DNA of 64,000 nt from Caballeronia novacaledonica (GTDB lineage: Bacteria > Pseudomonadota > Gammaproteobacteria > Burkholderiales > Burkholderiaceae): assembly GCF_900258035.1 (NCBI RefSeq), contig NZ_OGTP01000011.1, positions 113,409-177,408 of the forward strand. The letters run 5' to 3'. The position numbers and the translations under genes are program-made. The notes beneath the pieces were generated by a model. That model saw only the letters and a list, made by a program, of their open reading frames with translations. It was not told where the DNA came from and did no database searches. Below are positions 51,987 through 59,721 of this stretch, piece by piece (the stretch's first letter is position 1; each line of letters opens with the position of its first letter).

Positions 51987-53279
51987 ATGCCGACCGACGA
52001 CTCCTCCCGCAACGCCCGCCCGATTCCGCGCGAAAGCGCCGTCGCGGTGGGCGCGTTCGTCCACATCGTCGGCGACGCATTTGCCGCGCTCGGACGCGAA
52101 CTCGCGGCGATCAGACCGACGCCCGCCCGCGCGCTCTTCGCGACGCAGGCGATGCTGTCCGTCGGGCTCGCCGTGGCGCTCGCCTACGCTTTCCACCTGA
52201 GCAACATCTGGTGGGCGGCGATCAGCGGCTTCGCGGTGATGCAGTCGAAGTTCTCCGCGTGCGCGCAGCGCGGCGTCCAGCGGGTGGTCGGAACGGTCGC
52301 GGGCGCGATCATCGGCGCGGTGGCGGGCGCCTTGATCGGCGACGTTCCGTGGATCTTCGTGCCGTTTCTCGGCGTGATCGTGGGCGTGTCGGTGTATCGC
52401 GCGCTCGTGTCGGACGCGGGCTACGCGTGGGTGCTGGGCGCGGTGACAGCGCTGATGGTGACGTTCGAGGCGCATCGGCTCGTCTCCGCGGCGGCGACGG
52501 CGTCATTCGCGCTGTTGCGGGTCGCGGAAGTCGTCGTCGGGACGGTGGCGTGCGTGGCGGTGTCGGCGCTCTTTCATGCGGGCGTGCAGCACTATCGCAA
52601 GTCGCGGGGCGCGCCGCCGGTGCCGCGCGCGCAGGCGGCATCCACGGTGGATCGCGTCGATGGCGCCAGCGCGCAAGCGGTCACCGTCATTCCGTCCGAT
52701 GCGGCGCAGGCCGTGCAGGCGCTCGATGCGATGCACGTCGCGCGCGCGGAGCAGATCGCGCTCGCGATGCGCAAGCGGCTCGCGTGGCAGAGCGCGTGGT
52801 CGGTGATGATCCTGGCGGCGCTCGCGTACACGTGGGACCTGTCCGGCTTCGCGCAGGCGATGGTGACGGCGGTCGCCGTGCTGATCCTGCCCGCATCGGC
52901 GCTCGGCAAGCCGACGAGGAAGCCGATCGCCGAGCGCATGATCCAGCGCTTCATCGGCTGCCTGCTTGCGGGCGCGGTGAGTCTCGCGCTTCTGCCGTTA
53001 TTGGGCGATAACGCGCTCGCCTGCATGGCGGCGCTGTGCGCGGGCGTGTGGCTCGGCTGTCACGTGCAGACGGGCACGCAAGGCGCGAGCTATGTCGGGC
53101 GGCAGTTCGGCATCGCGTTCATCATGGTGTTCGTGCAGGACCATCACTGGTCGTCGGACCCGATGCCGGCGCTGATGAGGCTCGTGGGGATTCTGGGCGG
53201 GATCGTGGTGTTGTCGGGGGTGATGGCGGCGGGCGCGGCGTTGGCGGCGAGAAGGGCATCGCACGTCGCGATGCGGTGA
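51987..53279 (+). CDS. FUSC-family inner-membrane transporter
   Basis: 430 residues. Two membrane blocks of about five to six helices each: residues 50-180 (LFATQAMLSVGLAVALAYAFHLSNIWWAAISGFAVMQSKFSACAQRGVQRVVGT) and residues 260-425 (LAWQSAWSVMILAALAYTW). A soluble linker of roughly 60 residues separates them. The FUSC motif around WWAAISGFAVMQ is visible. Relatives export aromatic acids such as fusaric or p-hydroxybenzoic acid, usually with a membrane-fusion partner; none is adjacent here. Confidence 0.82.
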   Translation: MPTDDSSRNARPIPRESAVAVGAFVHIVGDAFAALGRELAAIRPTPARALFATQAMLSVGLAVALAYAFHLSNIWWAAISGFAVMQSKFSACAQRGVQRVVGTVAGAIIGAVAGALIGDVPWIFVPFLGVIVGVSVYRALVSDAGYAWVLGAVTALMVTFEAHRLVSAAATASFALLRVAEVVVGTVACVAVSALFHAGVQHYRKSRGAPPVPRAQAASTVDRVDGASAQAVTVIPSDAAQAVQALDAMHVARAEQIALAMRKRLAWQSAWSVMILAALAYTWDLSGFAQAMVTAVAVLILPASALGKPTRKPIAERMIQRFIGCLLAGAVSLALLPLLGDNALACMAALCAGVWLGCHVQTGTQGASYVGRQFGIAFIMVFVQDHHWSSDPMPALMRLVGILGGIVVLSGVMAAGAALAARRASHVAMR

Positions 53280-53306
53280 ACAACCATCACCGCATCGCGC
53301 GAAACC

Positions 53307-54782
53307 TCAAGCCTCTTCCGCCCAGGCCTGATTTTCCCTTGCCATCAACGCACTCGAAGCCGCCGGTCCGAATGTTCCCGCCGTATACCCACGCGGCCGG
53401 TCGCCCAGTTCCTTCCAGCCGTTGAGAATCGGTTCGACCCACGTCCACGCCGCTTCGAGTTCGTCGCGACGCATGAAATGCGTGAGCCTGCCGCGAATCA
53501 CGTCGATCAACAGGCGCTCATACGCTTCCGCGCGGCGTTGCGTCATGGCCTGCTGCAGATCGAGATTGAGCGTGACCGGCTGCATGTGCATGCCGCTGCC
53601 GGGCTCCTTCGCCATCATCTGCAACTGGATCGATTCCTCCGGCTGCAGCATGATCGTCAGCCGGTTGCCATAGTGACGCGGACCGTCGGGAATGATCGAG
53701 AACGGCAGATCCGCGAAATCGATGACGATCTCCGAGCGGCGATTCTGCATGCGCTTGCCGGTGCGCAGGAAGAACGGCACGTTCGCCCAGCGCCAGTTGT
53801 TGATATGCGCACGCAACGCGACGAACGTCTCCGCGCGGCTGTCGGCGGGCACGTTCTGTTCTTCGAGATAGCCCTTCACTGCTTCGCCGCCCACCGCACC
53901 CGCCGTGTACTGGCCGCGCACGGTGTCGCGCGCGATATCGGCGACGGTCATCGGCCGCAGCGACTTCAGCACCTTCAGCTTTTCGTCGCGCACGGCGTCC
54001 GGGTCGAGCGACACCGGCGGTTCCATCGCGACGATGCACAGCAGTTGCAGCAAGTGGTTCTGCACCATGTCGCGCAACGCGCCGGTGTGATCGTAGAAGC
54101 CCGCGCGGCTGCCCACGCCGACCGTCTCCGACACCGTGATCTGCACGCTCTTGATATACGGCGCCTGCCACAGCGGCCCGAAGATCGCATTGCCGAAACG
54201 CAGCACCATCAGGTTCTGCACGGTTTCCTTGCCGAGATAATGGTCGATGCGGTAGATCTGCTCTTCCTTGAAGTGCTTGCCGACGGCGTCGTTGATCGCG
54301 CGCGCGGACGCGAGATCGTGGCCGAGCGGCTTTTCCAGCACCACGCGCGCGTGGTCGTCGAGAATGCCGGCGCCGTCGAGGTTCTCGCAGATGGTCACGA
54401 ACAGTTCAGGCGATGTCGACAGATAAAGCACGCGCTGCGAAGCGGGGCGCACGGCCTGCGCGAGACGCTCGAAATCGCCGGGATTCTCGACGTCGATGCG
54501 CACGTAGTCGAAGAGCGCGAGGAATTTGTCCCACGATTGCGCATCGAACGCCTTCGCGTCGATGAACGGACGCGCCTGCGATTCCATGAAATTCCTGAGG
54601 TAATCCTCGCGCGTCCAGTCCTTGCGGCCGATCGCGAGAATGCGCGTGTCGGCGGGAAGGTTGCAGTGGTTGTGCGCCATGTAGAGCGCCGGCAGCAGCT
54701 TGCGCGCCGCCAGGTCTCCGCCGCCGCCGAAGATGATCATGTCGAGCGGGCGTTCATTCGAAGGAGAAGTTGAAGTCGTCAT
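53307..54782 (-). CDS. zwf: Glucose-6-phosphate 1-dehydrogenase
   Basis: 491 residues. The NADP motif is IIFGGGGDLAARKLLPALY (G rather than A/S at one site of GASGDLA). The active site is YRIDHYLGKETVQNLMVLRFGN; VALRAHINNWRWANVPFFLRTGKRM and the conserved C-terminal block are present. It oxidises glucose-6-phosphate to 6-phosphogluconolactone for NADPH and Entner-Doudoroff/pentose phosphate flux. No pgl or edd lies beside it here, so it is an isolated copy. Full length. Confidence 0.93.
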   Translation of the reverse strand: MTTSTSPSNERPLDMIIFGGGGDLAARKLLPALYMAHNHCNLPADTRILAIGRKDWTREDYLRNFMESQARPFIDAKAFDAQSWDKFLALFDYVRIDVENPGDFERLAQAVRPASQRVLYLSTSPELFVTICENLDGAGILDDHARVVLEKPLGHDLASARAINDAVGKHFKEEQIYRIDHYLGKETVQNLMVLRFGNAIFGPLWQAPYIKSVQITVSETVGVGSRAGFYDHTGALRDMVQNHLLQLLCIVAMEPPVSLDPDAVRDEKLKVLKSLRPMTVADIARDTVRGQYTAGAVGGEAVKGYLEEQNVPADSRAETFVALRAHINNWRWANVPFFLRTGKRMQNRRSEIVIDFADLPFSIIPDGPRHYGNRLTIMLQPEESIQLQMMAKEPGSGMHMQPVTLNLDLQQAMTQRRAEAYERLLIDVIRGRLTHFMRRDELEAAWTWVEPILNGWKELGDRPRGYTAGTFGPAASSALMARENQAWAEEA

Positions 54783-54957
54783 GGTGCGTGAGCCGGTAAA
54801 GGTTCAGGAAAGCCGAAAGCGCGCCGATCGGTGCGATCGTTCGAGACAGCTATGTTGCATGTTTTGCCGGTACTTTGCACGGCGGGCGTGCTAACGGACG
54901 TTCGATTCGCCGGCCGATGGACGAAATGTCACCGAAGGCGCGTATGCCCGGCGCGCG

Positions 54958-55857
54958 TCAGCGCAGCGAGGTGTCCGAGCGCAGCGTCGTCACGGCAAGA
55001 TCGAGAAACGCGCGCACCTTTTGCGTCACGTGACGTCCTTCGCGATGCACGAGATGGATCGGCAGCGGCGGCGGCTCGAACTCGGGCAGCACGATCGCGA
55101 GACGCCCCTCGTTCACATGTTGCGCGACCTGATACGACAAGAGCCGCGCGATGCCGAAATCCGCGAGCGCGGCGGCAATCGCGGAATCGTTGGTGGTCGT
55201 CGTGAGGCGCGGGTGAGCGCGCACGGTGACCTGCCGCTCGCCATCGAACAGGCGCCACTCCGGCGGCGTCGATGCGCCCGTCGACGCGATGACCACGTGT
55301 TCCGCGAGATCGTCGGGATGACGCGGCGTGCCGTGCGCTTCGAGATAAGCGGGCGATGCGCACAGCACGCGCCGCACGCGCCCGACGTTGATCGCCTGCA
55401 ACGACGAATCCGGCAATTGCGCGATGCGCACCGCCACGTCGATACCCTCGTCGACGAGATTCACCACGCGATCGACGAACCAGCAGCTCGCATCGGCTTC
55501 GGGATAGCGGCGCAGATAGTCGAGCACGACCGGCGTGACGTGCAGCCGGCCGAACATCACCGGCGCGGTGATCGCGAGCAGGCCGCGCGGCGACGAATGC
55601 GTGCCGGTCGCGGAGAGATCGGCGGTCTCGATTTCGCCGATGATGCGCCGGCAGTCCTCGAAATAGCCGCTGCCCGCGTCGGTGAGACGCACGACGCGCG
55701 TCGTGCGCGTGAGCAGGCGCACGCCGAGATACTCTTCGAGCTCCGTCACGACGCGGCTCACGACCGACGGCGATACATCGAGCTTGCGCGCCGCCGATGC
55801 AAAGCCGCCCGTCTCGACCACCGTGACGAAGGTCGTCATTGCCTGTATACGGTCCAT
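54958..55857 (-). CDS. LysR-family transcriptional regulator
   Basis: 299 residues. HTH: MDRIQAMTTFVTVVETGGFASAARKLDVSPSVVSRVVTELEEYLGVRLLTRTTRVVRLTDAG; the effector domain has GLLAITAPVMFGRLHVTPVVLDYLRRYPEA (CrgA-like). The start MDRIQAM fits many relatives; an upstream in-frame extension is not conserved-looking. It lies 91 bp downstream of the PNPOx-ferredoxin reductase gene on the same strand and could be co-transcribed or regulate it. Confidence 0.87.
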   Translation of the reverse strand: MDRIQAMTTFVTVVETGGFASAARKLDVSPSVVSRVVTELEEYLGVRLLTRTTRVVRLTDAGSGYFEDCRRIIGEIETADLSATGTHSSPRGLLAITAPVMFGRLHVTPVVLDYLRRYPEADASCWFVDRVVNLVDEGIDVAVRIAQLPDSSLQAINVGRVRRVLCASPAYLEAHGTPRHPDDLAEHVVIASTGASTPPEWRLFDGERQVTVRAHPRLTTTTNDSAIAAALADFGIARLLSYQVAQHVNEGRLAIVLPEFEPPPLPIHLVHREGRHVTQKVRAFLDLAVTTLRSDTSLR

Positions 55858-55948
55858 GGGAAAACGCGAGGCATCCAAGCATGAAAGATGCCGTGCATTC
55901 TCGGGGATATGCGCGCGGCGCACAATCGGCAACCGCTTCACCGCGGGA

Positions 55949-58036
55949 TCAAAGATCGAGCGCCAGCTTGCCGCTGTTATCCGCGGCCGGCACGGCGCAG
56001 CAGATCAGCGCTTCGTCGTCGCCGGCATGGAAGGCCGGCTCGCTTTCATACGACACCGCGCCCTGCACGACGCGCGTCCTGCATGTGCCGCACGTGCCGC
56101 CCCGGCAGTTGAATTCGGGCGACAGGCCGCTCGCTTCGGCGAGTTCCAGCAAGGTGCCCGCGCCGGGCTTCCATTGCGCGCTCGTGCCCGACTTCAGAAA
56201 TTCGATCTTCACCGGCTGCGTCGCGGCGGGGCGCATCGGCTTGACGTCGGCGCCGCGATCCGCCGTGCGCTTCAGCGCCGAAGGACCGAACGCCTCCGCG
56301 TGGATGCGCCCGTCGGCGACGTTGAGCGCGCGCAGGCCGTCGTAGGTCGTCTGCATGAACGCGCCCGGACCGCACAGGTAGAAGTCGTAGTCGTTGAAGG
56401 GCAGGCGGCTCGTCAGCAGGTCGATGTCGATGCGCCCCGATGCATCGTAATCGCGCCCGAACTGCGCGCCGTTCGTGTCGCTCAGCACGCGGATCACGTT
56501 CACCGCGCCGCCCGCGCTCTGCGCGAGGGCCGCGATTTCCTGCTCGAACGCGCGGCTCGCGAGCGAATGCGCCGACACGATCATCCACACCGGACGGACG
56601 CGCCGCTTTCTCAGGCCTTCGTAGACCACGTGACGCAGCATCGCGAGCATCGGCGTGATGCCGACGCCCGCCGCCATCAGCACGGCCGGACGACGCTCGA
56701 ACGGATCGATCGTGAAATCGCCGGCGGGCGCGCGCGCTTCGATCACGTCGCCGGCTTTCAGCGTGTCGTGCAGATGCGCGGATACGCGTCCGTCGCGCTT
56801 CACGCTGATGCGATACAGCCCGTCCGACGGCGCGACCGACAGCGTGTATGTGCGGATCAGCGGCTTCGCGTCGCCCGGCAAGGTGACGCGAATCGGCAGA
56901 TGCTGGCCGGCCTTGTGCGCAACGATGCCCGCGCCGTCGGCGGGTTCGAGATGGAAGGAGCGGATCGCGTCGCTTTCATCGACGATCCTGCTCACGCGAA
57001 ACGTCCGCCACACGTTCGCGAGCGCGGCCGCCCTGAGGCGCTCGGCAACCTGTTCCCAGTCGCCCGTCATCAGTGAATTGGGCGACGCGCCCTCGCTGCG
57101 CGCCTTCCACCGCAACGGCAGCGCGCCCGCGCGATACGCGACGCGGCGCGGCGTGAAGCGCCACAGCCGCTCCGCGCCCTGGAACGCGGCGGTTTCGGGG
57201 GAATCGAGCAGCACTTCGGCGTCGCCCGAGAGTTGCAGGACGTCGCCGGATTCGAAATCCGCGAACACGAGTCCGGCGCGGCCGTTCACGAGAATGTTGC
57301 CGAGCGTGTTGAAGAAGAGATTGCCCGCGAAATCCGGAATGGTGAGCGTGCCGTCGTCCGCGAGGCGCACGAAGCCCGGCTTGCCGCCGCGATGCGACAC
57401 GTCCACTTGCCGATGCCCGTCCTCGCGATCGAAATACGACGCGACGAAAAACGTGTCCGCGCCCGCGATCATCGCTTTTGCGCGCGGCGAAAGCGTGCCG
57501 GAGACGACCGGCTGCGCGGGCGAGGGCGCGGCCGGATCGCGCACGAACTCGAAGTCGCGCAACTGGATGTACTGTGGGCAATTGCCGAAGCTCTGCTCGA
57601 CGGCCACGTCGAATACGGCGTTCGCGCCATCGCGATGAATCACGCCGTTCATGCGGTTGCGGCGGCGCGTGTGCAACTCGATGCCGAGCAGCCCGATCGA
57701 CGCGCCATCGTTCATGCCGGCGTCGGCGGGATCGAGCGGATCGCGCGCAAGGCTCATCGACAAAGTTTTCGCGTCGGGCGCGCGCATGAAGCCGGGATGC
57801 CCGGCGAGCAGCGTCGCCCAGGGATCGCCGCGCTCGTCGACCGCGCCCGCGACGACGAACGGCAACTGCGCGAAAAACTGGCGATGCTGATCCGGCATGT
57901 GATCGCGCACGATGCGGCGGCCGACGCCGTCCATGCGTTCATCGACGCCGAAAGCCTTCTGGATGGCGATTTCGCCGCGATGCCACGGCGAGGGCGTGGC
58001 AACGGTTGCAACATCGGCGAGCGTGGAAGTGGACAT
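55949..58036 (-). CDS. Fusion: PNPOx-like FMN domain + FNR-type reductase + plant-type 2Fe-2S ferredoxin
   Basis: 695 residues. About 1-320: pyridoxamine-phosphate-oxidase-like split barrel (GAVDERGDPWATLLAGHPGFM, DVSHRGGKPGFVRL, NLFFNTLGNILVNGRAGLVF). About 350-590: FAD/NAD reductase (RTYTLSVAPSDGLYRISVKRD, ERRPAVLMAAGVGITPMLAMLRH, FYLCGPGAFMQTTYDGL). About 610-695: ferredoxin with FNCRGGTCGTCRTRV and a distal ALICC. An electron path NADH-FAD-2Fe-2S is clear; the PNPOx domain may reduce a bound substrate or flavin. Substrate unknown. A GST gene follows the same strand upstream. Confidence 0.88.
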   Translation of the reverse strand: MSTSTLADVATVATPSPWHRGEIAIQKAFGVDERMDGVGRRIVRDHMPDQHRQFFAQLPFVVAGAVDERGDPWATLLAGHPGFMRAPDAKTLSMSLARDPLDPADAGMNDGASIGLLGIELHTRRRNRMNGVIHRDGANAVFDVAVEQSFGNCPQYIQLRDFEFVRDPAAPSPAQPVVSGTLSPRAKAMIAGADTFFVASYFDREDGHRQVDVSHRGGKPGFVRLADDGTLTIPDFAGNLFFNTLGNILVNGRAGLVFADFESGDVLQLSGDAEVLLDSPETAAFQGAERLWRFTPRRVAYRAGALPLRWKARSEGASPNSLMTGDWEQVAERLRAAALANVWRTFRVSRIVDESDAIRSFHLEPADGAGIVAHKAGQHLPIRVTLPGDAKPLIRTYTLSVAPSDGLYRISVKRDGRVSAHLHDTLKAGDVIEARAPAGDFTIDPFERRPAVLMAAGVGITPMLAMLRHVVYEGLRKRRVRPVWMIVSAHSLASRAFEQEIAALAQSAGGAVNVIRVLSDTNGAQFGRDYDASGRIDIDLLTSRLPFNDYDFYLCGPGAFMQTTYDGLRALNVADGRIHAEAFGPSALKRTADRGADVKPMRPAATQPVKIEFLKSGTSAQWKPGAGTLLELAEASGLSPEFNCRGGTCGTCRTRVVQGAVSYESEPAFHAGDDEALICCAVPAADNSGKLALDL

Positions 58037-58086
58037 GATCGTATGCCTCTTCGATTCAGGCGCGGCGGCGAGCCGCCGCGCTCACT

Positions 58087-58707
58087 TTACGCCGCGAGAC
58101 CCGCGGCTGTCTTCTGGAACGGCACGAAGCCGGGCAGCGCCTCGACACGCTTGAGCCACGCGTTCACGTGCTCGTAGCCGGCGATATCGACGTTGCCTTC
58201 GGGCGCGCTCGAGACGTAGCTGTAAAGCGCGATATCCGCGATGGTCGGATGCGCCGCGCCGATGTCCGCGATCCAGTCGCGCTGCGCGAGTTCCGCATCG
58301 ATCACCTGGAGCACGCCGTGCGCGCGGGCGATGACTTCATCCGCGTCGAATTTCGCGCCGAACACGGTGACGAGACGCGCGGCGGCGGGTCCGAACGCGA
58401 TCTGACCGGCCGCGACCGACAGCCAGCGCTGCACGGCGGCGGCTTCGGCGGGCGTGTCGGGCAGCCAGTTCGCGTCGCCGGATTTTTTCGCGAGATAGAC
58501 GAGGATCGCGTTCGAATCGGCGATCACGATATCGCCATCGACGAGAACGGGAATCTGGCCGAAGCGGTTCAGCTCGAGAAATTCGGGCGTCTTGTGGGCG
58601 GCGGCGGCGAGATCGACGAATTCGGCGTCGTGGTCGATGCCGAGCAGACTCAGAAAGAGACGCGCGCGGTGCGAATGCCCGGACAGCGGATGGTGATAAA
58701 TCTTCAC
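58087..58707 (-). CDS. Glutathione S-transferase
   Basis: 206 residues starting at GTG ([26 protein letters not shown]), the usual start of this GST class. The N-terminal thioredoxin-like domain has [25 protein letters not shown] (cis-Pro and glutathione-binding DSNAI). The C-terminal helical domain has [13 protein letters not shown]. The first ATG-like start upstream would add 18 non-conserved residues. It lies 50 bp upstream of, and on the same strand as, the PNPOx fusion gene; both would be detoxification enzymes. Confidence 0.87.
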   Translation of the reverse strand: MKIYHHPLSGHSHRARLFLSLLGIDHDAEFVDLAAAAHKTPEFLELNRFGQIPVLVDGDIVIADSNAILVYLAKKSGDANWLPDTPAEAAAVQRWLSVAAGQIAFGPAAARLVTVFGAKFDADEVIARAHGVLQVIDAELAQRDWIADIGAAHPTIADIALYSYVSSAPEGNVDIAGYEHVNAWLKRVEALPGFVPFQKTAAGLAA

Positions 58708-58865
58708 GGCGGATTCCCTGATTCGGTTGGCGGCCGGGAGAAGTCCCGTCCTGTGAATCAAGTATCGGTTCTTGCCGTGAGAAGGAGAATAGCGGTGAAA
58801 TTCAAATCACCATTCTTGAAACGCGAATGGTGAAGGCGAAGTGGCAGTGTCGGCTCACGCCGGAT

Positions 58866-59168
58866 TTATTCGCCGCGAGGCACGTTCGCCTTGTTGCCCG
58901 CGAGCGGCGAGCCGTAGCCGCCGCTGTTGGCGTTGTTCGGCAGACCGTTGACGAGTTGCGCGCGCGGATCGCTCGGATTGAGATTGAGTTCGCCCGCCTG
59001 CGCGTTGCCGTGCGTCGGATACTGGCTGCCGAGCGGCGCGTTCGGCATGAGCTTCGTGTTGTTCTGCGGCGCGTACATGTCGGTTTCGACGCTCGGGTGC
59101 AACTGCGCGAAAGCCGATGCGGCGGCAAAGCCCGATGCGAGAACGAATGCGGCACAAATCACTTTCAT
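58866..59168 (-). CDS. Small exported protein, Pro/Asn-rich
   Basis: 100 residues with a signal peptide (KVICAAFVLASGFAAASAFA). The mature part is low-complexity (HPSVETDMYAPQNNTKLMPNAPLGSQYPTHGNAQAGELNLNPSDPRAQLVNGLPNN) and resembles small periplasmic proteins frequent in Burkholderiaceae. Function unknown. CAGGAG precedes the ATG at 59168. Confidence 0.75.
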   Translation of the reverse strand: MKVICAAFVLASGFAAASAFAQLHPSVETDMYAPQNNTKLMPNAPLGSQYPTHGNAQAGELNLNPSDPRAQLVNGLPNNANSGGYGSPLAGNKANVPRGE

Positions 59169-59269
59169 GGTCGACTCCTGCAAAGTCGCATTCAGTGTAG
59201 TCCGCGTGCGCGCTGAAAATCGCCATCACCCTTTCGCCGACCAGTCCAGCCTTTGTTCTTCCGCGCTGC

Positions 59270-59452
59270 CTACTTCTTGTGCTTCTTGAGCTTCGCCTTG
59301 CGCCACGGCCGTTCGTCGATGACCCGCGCACGATGCTTGTCCTTCATCTTCTTCCACTGCCTGCATTCTTCCTTCGTTCGCAGACAGCCGATGCACAGGC
59401 CGGTTTTCTCGTCGAACTTGCAGATGCTGATGCACGGTGATTCGACTGCCAT
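59270..59452 (-). CDS. DUF1289-family protein
   Basis: 60 residues: MAVESPCISICKFDEKTGLCIGCLRTKEECRQWKKM is the DUF1289 pattern with four cysteines (C-x3-C...C-x2-C-x6-C) that probably bind iron or zinc. The basic tail is Lys/Arg-rich. The upstream in-frame frame is not family-like, so the ATG at 59452 is used. Small redox or metal role is guessed for the family only. Confidence 0.82.
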   Translation of the reverse strand: MAVESPCISICKFDEKTGLCIGCLRTKEECRQWKKMKDKHRARVIDERPWRKAKLKKHKK

Positions 59453-59554
59453 GATGTCCTTTTCGATGAGCGGCGGCGAACTGCGACTGTCGCACGCGCA
59501 CGGTTCGCGCATCCAACTGATTGTTTCGATGACATCGATAGAGCACGGCGCGGT

Positions 59555-59570
59555 CCCGCATCGCCTCACC
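59555..59570 (+). repeat. Dispersed iteron
   Basis: CCCGCATCGCCTCACC followed by TTTGA, an exact consensus match about 41 kb from the last origin iteron, in the intergenic space between the DUF1289 gene and the AI-2E-family gene. Confidence 0.72.
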
Positions 59571-59598
59571 TTTGAACCGATTGCAGTAGAATTCGGCT

Positions 59599-59614
59599 CC
59601 CGAATAGACTCACC
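59599..59614 (+). repeat. Dispersed iteron
   Basis: CCCGAATAGACTCACC, starting exactly 44 bp (four helical turns) after the copy at 59555 and on the same strand. It is very similar to origin copies at 17083 and 17227. Confidence 0.75.
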
Positions 59615-59721
59615 TCAACAGCGACGGGCGTTGTCACGACGGCACGCGCCTTGCTTGATCGTCGCTTGCTCCCGCACAGCCGTGCGCCGCCCGACTGTTT
59701 CCAGAAAGCGAGCCATTTCCC

